This document shows, piece after piece, positions 1 through 8,319 of a stretch of DNA of 64,000 nt. The notes under the pieces are model-generated. The model was not told where the DNA came from, did no database searches, and was given only the letters and a program-made list of their open reading frames with translations. The stretch comes from Variovorax boronicumulans (lineage in GTDB: Bacteria > Pseudomonadota > Gammaproteobacteria > Burkholderiales > Burkholderiaceae_C): the NCBI RefSeq assembly GCF_019352895.1, contig NZ_JAAAFX010000004.1, positions 1,449,286-1,513,285 on the forward strand, written 5' to 3'. How positions within the stretch are numbered: the stretch's first letter is position 1; each line of letters begins with the position of its first letter. The position numbers and the translations under genes are program-made.

Positions 1-351
1 ACGGTGCCCTACAAGTTCCTGTTCCCGGCCATCGTGCTGTTCTGCGCAGTGGGCGTGTACTCGACCAACAACAACACCTTCGACGTCTGGATGGTGGGCC
101 TGTTCGGTTTCATCGGCTACCTGTTCCTCAAGCTCAAGGCCGAACCCGCGCCGCTGCTGCTGGGCTTCATCCTGGGCCCGATGATGGAAGAGAACCTGCG
201 CCGTGCGCTGCTGCTGTCGCGCGGCACCTGGAGCGTGTTCGTCACGCGGCCGCTGTCGGCCGGCCTGCTGGTCGCCGCCGTGCTGCTGCTGGGCATCGTG
301 CTGCTGCCGTCGATCAAGGCCAAGCGCGAGGAAGCCTTCGTAGAGGAATGA
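1..351 (+). CDS. TctA-family tripartite tricarboxylate transporter permease, C-terminal part
   Basis: Only the last 116 residues are in the window; the reading frame is open at base 1, so the apparent GTG at base 4 is internal. TctA is the large membrane subunit of tripartite tricarboxylate transporters, which import citrate-like carboxylates with a periplasmic binding protein (TctC) and a small subunit (TctB). The fragment shows two hydrophobic membrane stretches (about residues 8-45 and 85-105) separated by a loop with the family-typical GFILGPMMEENLRR segment. It ends in a charged tail. The family assignment is firm from this loop; the substrate cannot be told. The stop codon is followed within two bases by the first of two tandem GC-rich repeats. 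Confidence 0.88.
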   Translation, partial: TVPYKFLFPAIVLFCAVGVYSTNNNTFDVWMVGLFGFIGYLFLKLKAEPAPLLLGFILGPMMEENLRRALLLSRGTWSVFVTRPLSAGLLVAAVLLLGIVLLPSIKAKREEAFVEE

Positions 352-352
352 C

Positions 353-443
353 TCTCCCCCGGGGGCTCGCGCACCGCGTGTCGCTTCGCCCTCCCCCCTT
401 CCGGGGGGCGACACCGGCGGCCCGGCAGAGCCGGTTCCGCGGT
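353..443 (+). repeat. Stop-adjacent GC-rich repeat, copy 1
   Basis: About 90 bases beginning right after the tctA stop codon. It contains a run of C, a GGCTCGCGCACCGCGTGTCG segment, a hairpin built from CCCCCC and GGGGGG arms, and the ending GGCCCGGCAGAGCCGGTTCC. Other copies lie at 453-545, 11047-11140 and 57337-57430 on the plus strand, and a diverged one at 5172-5245 on the minus strand. Confidence 0.85.
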
Positions 444-452
444 AGTACTTGG

Positions 453-545
453 CTCTCCCCCAAGGGCTCGCGCACTGCGTGTCGCTTCGCCCCTCCCCCT
501 TCCGGGGGCGACACCAGCGGCCCGGCAAAGCCGGTTCCGCGGTGT
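453..545 (+). repeat. Stop-adjacent GC-rich repeat, copy 2 (tandem)
   Basis: Tandem copy of the preceding repeat at a 100-base offset. It keeps the CTCTCCCCC start, the CTCGCGCACTGCGTGTCG stretch, the C-run/G-run hairpin and the GGCCCGGCAAAGCCGGTTCC end. It leads directly into the terminator hairpin at 559-583. Confidence 0.85.
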
Positions 546-558
546 CTCACGAACAAGA

Positions 559-583
559 AAGCCGCCCTCTCGGGCGGTTTTCT
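559..583. terminator. Bidirectional intrinsic terminator between tctA and the thiolase gene
   Basis: Perfect six-base stem CCGCCC (562-567) and GGGCGG (572-577) with a four-base loop, preceded by AA and followed by TTTT. It sits between convergent genes, so it can end transcription of the TctA gene on the plus strand and of the thiolase operon on the minus strand. Confidence 0.75.
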
Positions 584-611
584 GCTTTGGGGCGGGATGG
601 TTTGTTTGCGT

Positions 612-1847
612 TCAGCTCGCTTCGACGACGAAGCTCACGACCGTGGTGGCGCTGCCGCCGATGTTCAGGGTCGCGAAGCGGCGGGCGCCTTCGACCTGGC
701 AGGCGCCGGCGCGGCCGGTGACCTGGCGGGCGGCGTCGAGGACCATGCGCACGCCGGTGGCGCCGACCGGGTGGCCCAGGCCGATCAGGCCGCCGCTGGG
801 GTTGATGGGCAGGCGGCCGCCGTGGGCGATGGTGCCGTCCTCGATCGCGCGCCAGCTCTGGCCGGGCGCGGTGAGGCCGAAGTGGTCGATGGCCATGTAC
901 TCGGTGGTGGTGAAGCAGTCGTGCGTCTCGATGCCGTCGAGCGCGAAGACGTCGGCCACGCCCGCGCGCCGGAACGCGCCCTGGATCGCCTCGCGCACAT
1001 GCGGGAACACATAGGGCTGGCCCGCGCTGGCCTGCAGCTTGGGCGCGAGCTGCAGGTGCGCGGTGCGGTGACCCCAGCCCGCGATGCGCGGCAGCGCTTC
1101 GAGCGACAACCCCTGGCGTGCAGCCCAGGCTTTCGCAAAGCGCGGCGAGGCGAGGACCACGGCCGCGGCGCCGTCGGTCACCTGGCCGCAGTCCTGGCGC
1201 CGGATCATGCCTTCGATCACCGGGTTGGCCTCGTCGTCGGCGGTGAAGCTGGCGTCGGTGTACAGCCAGCCGCGCGTCTGCGCCAAGGGGTTGCGGCGCG
1301 CGTTGCCGATGTTGATCTCGGCGATGCGCGCCAGGTGTTCGTACTTCAGGCCGAAGCGCCGCTCGTATTCCTGCCCCACCAGATGGAACATGTGCGGCCA
1401 GACGTAGGTCGCGCCCTCGCCTTCCTGGCCGACCCAGGTGGCCGCGCCCAGGTGCTGCGCCGCCACCGCGCCGGGCACGTTGCGCTCGAGCTCCACGCCG
1501 GTGACCAGCACGCAGTCGTAGCGGCCGCATTCGATCTCCGCGGTCGCGGCCAGCAGCGCGATGCTGCCCGAAGCGCAGGCCGCTTCGTGCCGGCCCGCGG
1601 GCGTGCCGTCGAAACCCGGGTCGATGGCCGCGAGCATGCCGCCCAGCTGGCCCTGGCCGGTGAACAGCTCGCCCACGAAATTGCCGACGTGGCCGGCCTC
1701 GATGTCGCGCGCGTCGAGCCGTGCATCGGCCAGCGCGCCCTGCACCGCTTCGCGCATGAGTTCGAACAGGCCGTCGCCAGCGCGCGCGGCGTTGCGCGCG
1801 AAGTCGGTCTGGTGACCGCCGAGGATGTAGACAGGGGAGGATGTCAT
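612..1847 (-). CDS. Thiolase-family acetyl-CoA acetyltransferase (SCP2-like)
   Basis: A 411-residue thiolase, expected to cleave a 3-ketoacyl-CoA to a shortened acyl-CoA plus acetyl-CoA (or the reverse condensation). The acylated cysteine is C91 in EAACASGS, and the GLGHPVGATG histidine motif is near the C-terminus. The usual second catalytic cysteine of classical thiolases is absent: the equivalent segment reads ATLNIGGSAT, as in SCP2-type thiolases. The ATG start overlaps the stop of the upstream acyl-CoA ligase gene by four bases (ATGA), so the two are translationally coupled. It is the last gene of an operon that runs from the solute-binding protein at 6509. The substrate is unknown; a short-chain or branched carboxylate is an inference from context. 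Confidence 0.88.
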   Translation of the reverse strand: MTSSPVYILGGHQTDFARNAARAGDGLFELMREAVQGALADARLDARDIEAGHVGNFVGELFTGQGQLGGMLAAIDPGFDGTPAGRHEAACASGSIALLAATAEIECGRYDCVLVTGVELERNVPGAVAAQHLGAATWVGQEGEGATYVWPHMFHLVGQEYERRFGLKYEHLARIAEINIGNARRNPLAQTRGWLYTDASFTADDEANPVIEGMIRRQDCGQVTDGAAAVVLASPRFAKAWAARQGLSLEALPRIAGWGHRTAHLQLAPKLQASAGQPYVFPHVREAIQGAFRRAGVADVFALDGIETHDCFTTTEYMAIDHFGLTAPGQSWRAIEDGTIAHGGRLPINPSGGLIGLGHPVGATGVRMVLDAARQVTGRAGACQVEGARRFATLNIGGSATTVVSFVVEAS

Positions 1848-3475
1848 GCGCGTCTTTCTGAGGAAGGGGTGGCGTGGCGCTGCACGGCCGCCTCGCGCGC
1901 CTGGGCGCGCAGCGGTGCCTTGACCAGCTTGCCGTTGAGGTTGCGCGGCAGCGGCGTGGCGCTGACCGTGACGAAGTCGGGCGTCTTGTAGTCGGCCAGC
2001 ATGCGGCGGCACAGCGCGCGCACCGCCTCGGTGTCGATCGCCTCGGTCGCGTGCACGAACACATGGATGCGCTCGCCCAGCACCGCACACGGGCTCGCGA
2101 CCGCGGCCACCTCGACCACGCCGGGATGGCGCTGGATCACGTTCTCCAGCTCCACGCAGTAGACCTTGAAGCCGCCGCGGTTGATCATGTCCTTGAGGCG
2201 GTCGAACACGCGCACGAAGCCCTCGGCATCGATGCTGCCGATGTCGCCCGAGCGCCAGTAGCCGGCCACGAAGGACGCGCGCGTGGCCTCGGCATTGGCC
2301 CAGTAGCCGATGGCGTTGCCCGGGCTGCGGATCCACAGCTCGCCCGATGCACCGACCGCCACCTCGAGCCCGTCGGCATCGAGCACGCGGATGTCGACGC
2401 AGGGCACGACCGTGCCCACGGTGTCGGGGTGGCGCGCCGCATCGCCGCGCTCGGTGAGCGTGACGGCCGAGGTCGTCTCGGTGGCGCCGAAGCCGTTGTA
2501 GAGCGCCAGGCCCGGCAGCGCCTCGGCCAGCCGTGCGATCGTGACCTCGGGCATCGCGGCGCCGCCGAAATGGCCGATGCGCCAGCACGAGAGATCGCGC
2601 TGCGGCAACTCCGGATGCAACAGGCACAGGTTGTACATGGCCGGCACCATCACCGCCGCGCTCACGCGGCGCGCCTCGATCAGCGCCAGCGTCTCGCCGG
2701 CGTTGAACTGGCGCTGCAGCACCAGGCAGCCGCCCACCTGCAGCGCGACCACGACCACCGCCAGCAGCCCCGAGATGTGCGAGCCGGGGATGGTCAGCAG
2801 CAGCCGGTCGTCGGCCGTGTAGCCGAAGCGCCGCACGTAGTGGCGCGCGGTGTGGAAGAAGCCCAGGTGCGACAGCACCGCGCCCTTGGGGTGGCCGGTG
2901 GTGCCCGAGGTGTACATGATGCAGGCGGGCTGCGTGTCGGCGAAGCCGGCCGCCACGGGTGCGTCGTTGCCGCCGGCCAGCAGTCCGGTGTATGTCAGCC
3001 CATCCGTGGGGTGACCGGCTTCCTCGATGCACACCCGGCAGTGCACGCCCGTGATCTCTTCGCGCGGCGGCAGCCGGTCGGCCAGCGAGGCGTCGAACAC
3101 CAGCGCCGCCGCACCGCACTGGTTGAGCATGTAGGCCAGCTCGGGCGCGCTCTGCCGCACGCCGATCGGCACCGCGATCGCGCCGAGGCGCCAGAGGCCG
3201 GCCAGCAGCACCACGAATTCGGCGCGGTTGCCCACGAACAGCGCCACGCGGTCGCCGGCTTTCACATCCAGCGCGAGCAAGCCGCTGGCGACGCGGTCGG
3301 CCAGGCGGTCGAGCTGCTTGTAGCTGAGGGTGCGTTCGCCGTCCTCGATCGCCGGCGCCTCGCCGCGCGCGGCCACCGAGGCGCGCAGCATCGCGTCGAG
3401 GTTGCGCGAGCGCTCGGCGTAGCAGGGCACGAGCCGGTCGCCGTAGAGCGCCTCCAGGCGCAGTGCGTCGCTCAT
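1844..3475 (-). CDS. AMP-forming acyl-CoA synthetase (fatty-acid-CoA ligase family)
   Basis: A 543-residue member of the ANL adenylating superfamily that activates a carboxylic acid with ATP and CoA. Visible motifs in order: the phosphate-binding loop MYTSGTTGHPKGA (about residues 187-199), the GFGATETTS motif, YWRSGDIG with the ribose-binding aspartate, DRLKDMINRGG hinge, and PRNLNGKLVK with the C-terminal catalytic lysine. Length is normal for the family. The start overlaps the stop of the preceding SDR gene by four bases and its own stop overlaps the thiolase start, so ligase, SDR and thiolase are coupled. It probably makes the first CoA thioester of the pathway; the acid is not identifiable from sequence alone. 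Confidence 0.9.
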   Translation of the reverse strand: MSDALRLEALYGDRLVPCYAERSRNLDAMLRASVAARGEAPAIEDGERTLSYKQLDRLADRVASGLLALDVKAGDRVALFVGNRAEFVVLLAGLWRLGAIAVPIGVRQSAPELAYMLNQCGAAALVFDASLADRLPPREEITGVHCRVCIEEAGHPTDGLTYTGLLAGGNDAPVAAGFADTQPACIMYTSGTTGHPKGAVLSHLGFFHTARHYVRRFGYTADDRLLLTIPGSHISGLLAVVVVALQVGGCLVLQRQFNAGETLALIEARRVSAAVMVPAMYNLCLLHPELPQRDLSCWRIGHFGGAAMPEVTIARLAEALPGLALYNGFGATETTSAVTLTERGDAARHPDTVGTVVPCVDIRVLDADGLEVAVGASGELWIRSPGNAIGYWANAEATRASFVAGYWRSGDIGSIDAEGFVRVFDRLKDMINRGGFKVYCVELENVIQRHPGVVEVAAVASPCAVLGERIHVFVHATEAIDTEAVRALCRRMLADYKTPDFVTVSATPLPRNLNGKLVKAPLRAQAREAAVQRHATPSSERRA

Positions 3476-4284
3476 GGCTGCGGCCTCGCTTCGCGCGGTG
3501 CCGTGGGTTCGCGCATGCGCACCGCGCCGTCGATGCGCACCACCGAGCCGTTCATCATCCCGTTCTCGATCAGCGCCTGCACCATGTGCGCGAACTCCTC
3601 GGGCCGGCCCGGGCGCGGCGGGAAGGGCACGTCGTCGATCAGCGTGCGGCGGGTGTGGGTGGGCACCACCTCGTACATGCCGGTCTCGAAGGTGCCGGGC
3701 GCGATCGCCATCACGCGGATGCCGAAGCGCGCGAGCTCGCGCGCCAGCGGCAAGGTCATGCTGGCCACGCCGGCCTTCGACGCGCCGTAGGCGGTTTGCG
3801 CCGACAGCGCCTCGTAGGCGGCCACCGAGGCGGTGTTGACGATCACGCCGCGGTCCTCGCCGTCGGCCGCATCGTCGCTGCTCAGGCCTTCGGCGAACAG
3901 GCGGATGGTGTTGAAGGTGCCGACCAGGTTGACCTCGATCACGCGGCGGAACACGTCGAGTTCGCGCGGCACGACCCTGCCCGTGGCCTTGTCGGTGCGG
4001 AACACGCGCGCGGGGCCGAGCACGCCGGCGCAATTGACCAGGATGCGCGGCGTGCCCAACGCGTCGCGCAGCTGGGCGAAGGCCGCTTCCATGCCGGCGT
4101 CGGAGCACACGTCGCCGCCGAGCGCGAGCACCTGCGGCATCGCCTTCGCCAGGGCGTCGAGCGGCGCGCCGGCCAGGTCGATCGCGGCCACGCGCGCGCC
4201 CTGCGCCGCGAGCCGCTGCACCGTGGCACGACCCAGGCCCGAGGCCGCGCCGGTGACGACGGCCACTGTTTGGTCGATCTGCAT
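3472..4284 (-). CDS. Short-chain dehydrogenase/reductase (3-hydroxyacyl-CoA dehydrogenase-like)
   Basis: A 270-residue classical SDR, NAD(P)-dependent. Cofactor motif TGAASGLG at residues 11-18, NCAG at about 84-87, and catalytic S153, Y166, K170 in the AYGASK segment. The PGTFET segment and the overall pattern resemble type II 3-hydroxyacyl-CoA dehydrogenases (HSD17B10-like), which would fit a beta-oxidation step ahead of the adjacent thiolase. The start was chosen at 4284 because an AAAGGA ribosome site lies just upstream; longer frames run back into the neighbouring gene. It is a close paralogue of the next upstream SDR, suggesting an old tandem duplication. Confidence 0.88.
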   Translation of the reverse strand: MQIDQTVAVVTGAASGLGRATVQRLAAQGARVAAIDLAGAPLDALAKAMPQVLALGGDVCSDAGMEAAFAQLRDALGTPRILVNCAGVLGPARVFRTDKATGRVVPRELDVFRRVIEVNLVGTFNTIRLFAEGLSSDDAADGEDRGVIVNTASVAAYEALSAQTAYGASKAGVASMTLPLARELARFGIRVMAIAPGTFETGMYEVVPTHTRRTLIDDVPFPPRPGRPEEFAHMVQALIENGMMNGSVVRIDGAVRMREPTAPREARPQP

Positions 4285-4319
4285 CGTGTCCTTTTCTTCT
4301 CTATCTTGAAGCGCCCGCG

Positions 4320-5105
4320 TCAGACGCGGGCCGGCATGCGCAGCCCGCCGTCGAGGCGGATCACCTCGCCGTTGAGCATCGGGTTGGCGACGATGGCCAG
4401 CACCAGCGCCGCGAATTCGTCGGCCCGGCCCGGCCGCTTGGGGAACGGCGGCACGGCCGCGAACACCACCTCGCGCGACTTCGGCGCGAGGTTGAGCGTC
4501 ATCGGCGTCTCGAACACGCCCGGCGCGATGCCCATCACGCGGATGCCGTGTTCGCCCAGCTCGCGCGCCAGCGGCAGCACCATGCCGGCCACGCCGCCCT
4601 TCGAGGCCGCATAGGCCGCCTGCCCCATCTGGCCGTCGAAGGCCGCGATCGAGGCGGTGTTGACGATCACGCCGGCCTCGGCGTCGCCGGTGCGGCCTTC
4701 GATCATCTGCGGCACCGCGCAGCGGATGCAGTTGATCGCACCCAGCAGGTTGATCTCGACCACACGGCGGAAGGCGGCCAGCGGCATGGCGACGCCGCGG
4801 CGCACCACGCTGCCGGGGTCGGCGATGCCCGCGCAATTGACCAGCAGCGCGGTGCGGCCCAGCCGCGCCTCGACCTGCGCGAACACGGCCTCGATGCCCT
4901 CGGCATCGGCCACGTCGGCCGCGAAGCCGGTGGCGCCGAGGCGAGCCGCCGCCGCTTCGACCGCCACCGCATCGCGGTCGATCAGCACCACACGGGCACC
5001 GGCCGCCCGCAGCGCCTGCGCGGTCGCCGCGCCCAGGCCCGAGGCGCCGCCGGTGACCACCGCCACCTTGTCTGCGATCGTCGAACGCATGTCTTGCACG
5101 GGCAT
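4320..5105 (-). CDS. Short-chain dehydrogenase/reductase, paralogue of its neighbour
   Basis: A 261-residue classical SDR with TGGASGLG at residues 18-25, NCAG at about 90-93 and catalytic S152, Y165 and K169 (YAASK). Like the gene just downstream it has an APGVFET segment and a C-terminal RLDGGLRM, so both probably oxidise 3-hydroxyacyl-CoA or a similar alcohol with NAD. A start five codons in (at 5090) is also possible. It lies in the minus-strand operon between the solute-binding protein gene and the second SDR, with a diverged copy of the GC-rich repeat in the gap upstream. Confidence 0.87.
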   Translation of the reverse strand: MPVQDMRSTIADKVAVVTGGASGLGAATAQALRAAGARVVLIDRDAVAVEAAAARLGATGFAADVADAEGIEAVFAQVEARLGRTALLVNCAGIADPGSVVRRGVAMPLAAFRRVVEINLLGAINCIRCAVPQMIEGRTGDAEAGVIVNTASIAAFDGQMGQAAYAASKGGVAGMVLPLARELGEHGIRVMGIAPGVFETPMTLNLAPKSREVVFAAVPPFPKRPGRADEFAALVLAIVANPMLNGEVIRLDGGLRMPARV

Positions 5106-5171
5106 CTCAGGCCTCCCTCACACCGTCGCACGAAGCACGAGGCATGACACCGCCAAGGCCAAAGTCCAGGG

Positions 5172-5245
5172 ACACCACGGCACTGGCTCTGCCAGGCCGG
5201 GGGCGTCGTCCCTTCGAGGGGGAAGCGCCACAGGCGCGACGGGGG
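5172..5245 (-). repeat. Diverged minus-strand copy of the GC-rich stop-adjacent repeat
   Basis: Read on the minus strand it begins five bases after the stop of the solute-binding protein gene with a GTCGCGCCTGTGGCGCTTCC segment, then a CCCCC/GGGGG-type hairpin, GGCCTGGCAGAGCCAGTGCC and GTGGTGTCC. The order of parts matches the copies at 353, 453, 11047 and 57337 but with many substitutions. Confidence 0.6.
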
Positions 5246-5249
5246 CGGG

Positions 5250-6509
5250 TCATGCGCCCGGACGGTTCATCTGGCAGTTCACGGGGAGTTCTGTGACCGG
5301 CCCCGGTATCTTCGCCACCGTCTTCCACCCCATGCCCAGGCCCTCGGCGTCGTACTTGACGCCCTTCACCAGCTGGTTGATGTAGAGCGGATGCGTGGCC
5401 TGGTGGTCTTCCTTGCGCATCTGGATCTTGCCGAAGGGCGAGTCGTACTCCATGCCTTCGAGCGCCTGCGCGATCTTCACCAGGTCGGTGGTGTTGCCCA
5501 CCTTCTGGATGGCGCGCGCCAGCATGTCCATCTGCACCAGGATCGAGGTGTAGTAGAGGTCCTCGCCGTACTTGGCCTTGAAGTCGCGCTGGTATTTCTC
5601 GAGGGCCGGCTGCTTGTCCTCGACCGGCACGTTGGGGTGCCACGACGAGATCTGGAACACCGTGTCTTCCCCCGCGGCGCCGATCGAGGTGGGCACGCCG
5701 AACAGGCCGCCGTAGTAGGTCACATAGCGCGCGTTCGAGCCCGACTCCTTGCTCGCGCGCACCAGCAGCGACAGGTCGTTGCCCCAGTTGCCGGTGAGCA
5801 CCGTGTCGGCGCCCGACTGCTTGATCTTGAGCACGTAGGGCGAGAAGTCCTTGACCTTGCCGAAGGGATGGAAGTCGTCGCCGACGAACTGCACGTCGGG
5901 CCGCGCCTTGCCGATGATGGCGCGTGCGTCGGCGCTGACCTGGCGGCCGAAGGCGTAGTCCTGGTTGATCAGGTAGATCTTCTTGATCTGCGGGTTCTGC
6001 TTCACGTAGTCGGCGATGGCGTACATCTTCATCAGCTGGTGGGCCTCGAAGCGGAACATCCAGAAGCTGCACTTCTCGCCGGTCAGTTCGGGCAGCGCCG
6101 AGCCGTAGTTGAGGTAGAGCACGCGCGAATCGGGGTTGCGCGCGTTGTGCTTTTCCACCGCGCCCTCGAGCGCGCCCGCGATGCCCGAGTTGCCGGCCTG
6201 CACCATGAAGCTGATCTTCTGGTCGATGGTGCTGTTGAGCATCGAGATCGCCTTGGCCGGATCGCCCGCGTTGTCCATCGGCACCACCTCGAGCTTGCGG
6301 CCCAGCACGCCGCCACGCTCGTTGATCAGGTCCACCGCATAGAGCAGCGTCTTGGCCACCGTGACACCGGTCGAGGCGGTGGGCCCCGAGAAGGTGTCGA
6401 TGTGCGAGATCTTGAGCGTCGGTTGCGCTTGCGCGTTGGCCGCGAGCGCCCAGGGAACGAGCGCGGCGCCCACACACAGGGAGCGGCACAGTGAACGAAG
6501 GAATGCCAT
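5250..6509 (-). CDS. Branched-chain-amino-acid-type ABC transporter substrate-binding protein
   Basis: A 419-residue periplasmic binding protein of the LivJ/type I family. The signal peptide covers about the first 28 residues and ends in a LAANAQAQ cleavage region; the mature protein opens with TLKISHIDTFSG, typical of the family, followed by GVTVAKTLLYAVDLINERGG. The start at 6509 follows a GGAG ribosome site; an upstream in-frame ATG at 6572 would put charged residues before the signal peptide and is less likely. No permease or ATPase genes of a Liv transporter accompany it, so it probably feeds a transporter encoded elsewhere. It is first in the operon with the SDR, ligase and thiolase genes, which suggests it binds the acid these enzymes degrade. 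Confidence 0.9.
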   Translation of the reverse strand: MAFLRSLCRSLCVGAALVPWALAANAQAQPTLKISHIDTFSGPTASTGVTVAKTLLYAVDLINERGGVLGRKLEVVPMDNAGDPAKAISMLNSTIDQKISFMVQAGNSGIAGALEGAVEKHNARNPDSRVLYLNYGSALPELTGEKCSFWMFRFEAHQLMKMYAIADYVKQNPQIKKIYLINQDYAFGRQVSADARAIIGKARPDVQFVGDDFHPFGKVKDFSPYVLKIKQSGADTVLTGNWGNDLSLLVRASKESGSNARYVTYYGGLFGVPTSIGAAGEDTVFQISSWHPNVPVEDKQPALEKYQRDFKAKYGEDLYYTSILVQMDMLARAIQKVGNTTDLVKIAQALEGMEYDSPFGKIQMRKEDHQATHPLYINQLVKGVKYDAEGLGMGWKTVAKIPGPVTELPVNCQMNRPGA

Positions 6510-6575
6510 GGTTTGTCTCCGGAGGAAGTCGGTGCGCGGGAGGTCCGCACCCGCTCGTTTCTTTGAGGTCAATGA

Positions 6576-6595
6576 AAGTTACTCTGCAGTAACTT
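6576..6595. promoter_or_regulatory. Palindrome, probable TetR operator 1
   Basis: Perfect inverted repeat AAGTTACT, CTGC spacer, AGTAACTT in the divergent gap between the solute-binding protein gene and the TetR gene. Perfect 8-4-8 symmetry and position make it a likely operator. It overlaps the next palindrome by three bases. Confidence 0.65.
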
Positions 6596-6618
6596 GTCGT
6601 TAATATAGGAACGACAAG
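6593..6618. promoter_or_regulatory. Palindrome, probable operator 2
   Basis: Perfect inverted repeat CTTGTCGTT, eight-base AT-rich spacer AATATAGG, AACGACAAG, directly abutting the first palindrome. The spacer resembles a promoter -10 region, so binding here would block one or both divergent promoters. Confidence 0.6.
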
Positions 6619-6674
6619 GCGCCTCGTCAAGCGGGCAGACCCGTTGCGCGCTTGGCCCACAATCCCCTGCATCC

Positions 6675-7349
6675 ATGGCCTCCACGTCCAAAGTCAAAAC
6701 CCCGCCGAAGCCGCCGCGCTGGAACAATGCGCTGGCCGGCACGCCCGACCCGCGCGAGATCCGCAAGCGCGCGCTGATCGCCGCCGCCGGCCGCACCTTC
6801 GGCGTCAAGGGCTTCCACAACACCACGCTGGACGACATCGCGAACGCGCTGGCCGTGACCAAGCCCGCGCTCTACCGCTACGTCAAGAACAAGCACGAGA
6901 TCCTCTACGAATGCCATCGGCTGGCCATCGGCATGGCCGAGGAGGCGCTGGCCGAAGCCGAGGCCGAGCAGCCCGCGGCGCTCGATGCACTGCGCGACTT
7001 CGTCGAGCGCTACATCCGCAAGATGACCAGCGAGCTCGGCACCTGCGTGGTGCTGACCGAGTACTACTCGATGACCGCGCAGCACCACGCGCTGATCCAG
7101 CAGCGCCGCCGCGTGGTCGACACGCAGCTGCGCGCGCTGGTCACGCGCTGCATCGACGAGGGCGCGATCGCGCCCTGCGATCCCAAGCTCGCGGTGTTCT
7201 TCTTCATGGGCGCGATCAACAACATCAACCGCTGGTTCACCGAGAAGGGCGAGACCCGTGGCGACGCGATCGCCGCGGCCTTCGCGGACCATGTGATCCA
7301 TGGGCTGCGCCCGGCCGCGAAGGGCCGGCGCGCCAAGGCCGGCACCTAG
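6675..7349 (+). CDS. TetR/AcrR-family transcriptional regulator
   Basis: A 224-residue TetR-type repressor. The N-terminal DNA-binding domain (about residues 27-73) has the family pattern with TTLDDIANALAVTKPALYRY as the helix-turn-helix. The rest is a helical ligand-binding domain; the FFFMGAINNINRWF segment near the C-terminus is typical of TetR proteins that regulate acyl-CoA metabolism. It is divergent from the minus-strand operon of solute-binding protein, SDRs, ligase and thiolase, with two palindromes between them, so it most likely represses that operon and itself, with an acyl-CoA or the substrate acid as inducer. The inducer is inference. Confidence 0.9.
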   Translation: MASTSKVKTPPKPPRWNNALAGTPDPREIRKRALIAAAGRTFGVKGFHNTTLDDIANALAVTKPALYRYVKNKHEILYECHRLAIGMAEEALAEAEAEQPAALDALRDFVERYIRKMTSELGTCVVLTEYYSMTAQHHALIQQRRRVVDTQLRALVTRCIDEGAIAPCDPKLAVFFFMGAINNINRWFTEKGETRGDAIAAAFADHVIHGLRPAAKGRRAKAGT

Positions 7350-7352
7350 AAA

Positions 7353-8282
7353 TCAGGCCTGCAAGGCGCGCCGCAGTTCGGCCGCGCACAGCGCGAGCGC
7401 GGTGTTCGCTTCGTCGAGCACCCGGCCCATCGGCAGGAAACCGTGGATCTGGCGCTCGAAACAGACGTAGCTGGTGCGGTTGCCGGCCGCGGCGAGCGCA
7501 TTCGCGTAGGCTAGGCCTTCGTCGCGCAGCGGGTCGTAGCCGGCCGTGAGCACGAGTGCGGGCGGCAGCCGAGACAGGTCGGTGTGCAGCAGCGGCGAAG
7601 CGCGCCAGTCGAGGTCGTGCCGAGCGTCGTCGATGTAGTGGTCGTGGAAATAGGCCAGCGTATCGCGCGTGAGCAGGTAGCCCTCGCCGTTGGTGCTGTG
7701 CGAGGGCTGGCCGCGCCGCATGTCGGTGGCCGGGTAGATCAGCAGCTGGAAGGCGATCGGCAGGTCGCCCGCATCGCGCGCCGCGATCGCGACCACGGCC
7801 GCGAGGTTGCCGCCTGCGCTGTCGCCGCCCACGGCGAGCCGCTGCGCATCCAGGCCCAGCGACGCCGCGTGGTCATGCACCCAGCGTGTGGCCGCCAGGG
7901 CATCGTCCACGGCCGCAGGAAAGCGGTGCTCGGGCCCCATGCGGTAGTCGACCGCGACCACGGCGCAGCCCGCGCCGTTGGCCAGGCCGCGGCACAGCAC
8001 GTCGTGGGTTTCGAGGTCGCCGATGACCCAGCCGCCGCCGTGGAAGTACACCAGCACCGGCAGCAGCGCACCGGGCACCGAACCCAGCGGCCGGTAGAGC
8101 CGCAAGGGAATCCCCTCGGCCTGCAGATCGCGGACCTCCGCCACCTCGGGCGCATCGGGCTGGGTGAAGGTGCGGCGCTCGCGGTAGGTGGCGCGGGCCT
8201 CGGCCGGCGAGAGCGTGTGCGTAGGCGGCACGCCGCGTTCCTTCATCAGATCGAGCAGGGCACGGGCCTGGGGATGCAGCAT
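7353..8282 (-). CDS. Alpha/beta hydrolase, hormone-sensitive-lipase family esterase
   Basis: A 309-residue cytoplasmic esterase. It has the oxyanion motif HGGGW at residues 81-85, the nucleophile elbow GDSAGG with S155, the DPLRDEG segment carrying the acid and the QIHGF histidine near the C-terminus, so the triad is complete. Length and motif order fit the HSL (family IV) carboxylesterases acting on short-chain acyl esters. It converges on the TetR gene with three bases between stops, and lies downstream of purT with a 37-base gap. Its physiological substrate is not clear from context. Confidence 0.9.
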   Translation of the reverse strand: MLHPQARALLDLMKERGVPPTHTLSPAEARATYRERRTFTQPDAPEVAEVRDLQAEGIPLRLYRPLGSVPGALLPVLVYFHGGGWVIGDLETHDVLCRGLANGAGCAVVAVDYRMGPEHRFPAAVDDALAATRWVHDHAASLGLDAQRLAVGGDSAGGNLAAVVAIAARDAGDLPIAFQLLIYPATDMRRGQPSHSTNGEGYLLTRDTLAYFHDHYIDDARHDLDWRASPLLHTDLSRLPPALVLTAGYDPLRDEGLAYANALAAAGNRTSYVCFERQIHGFLPMGRVLDEANTALALCAAELRRALQA

Positions 8283-8319
8283 GGGACGCTCTCTTCCGGG
8301 GGGTGGATGGAGGGGTGGA

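Noticed and set aside
348-1991. Long plus-strand open frame opposite the thiolase gene
   Set aside because: It is a shadow of the minus-strand gene in a GC-rich genome: it starts in the repeats, has no ribosome site, and its translation is low-complexity without recognisable motifs.
5107-6672. Alternative minus-strand frame over the solute-binding protein gene
   Set aside because: It lacks a signal peptide and family motifs, whereas the frame at 5250-6509 encodes a typical binding protein.
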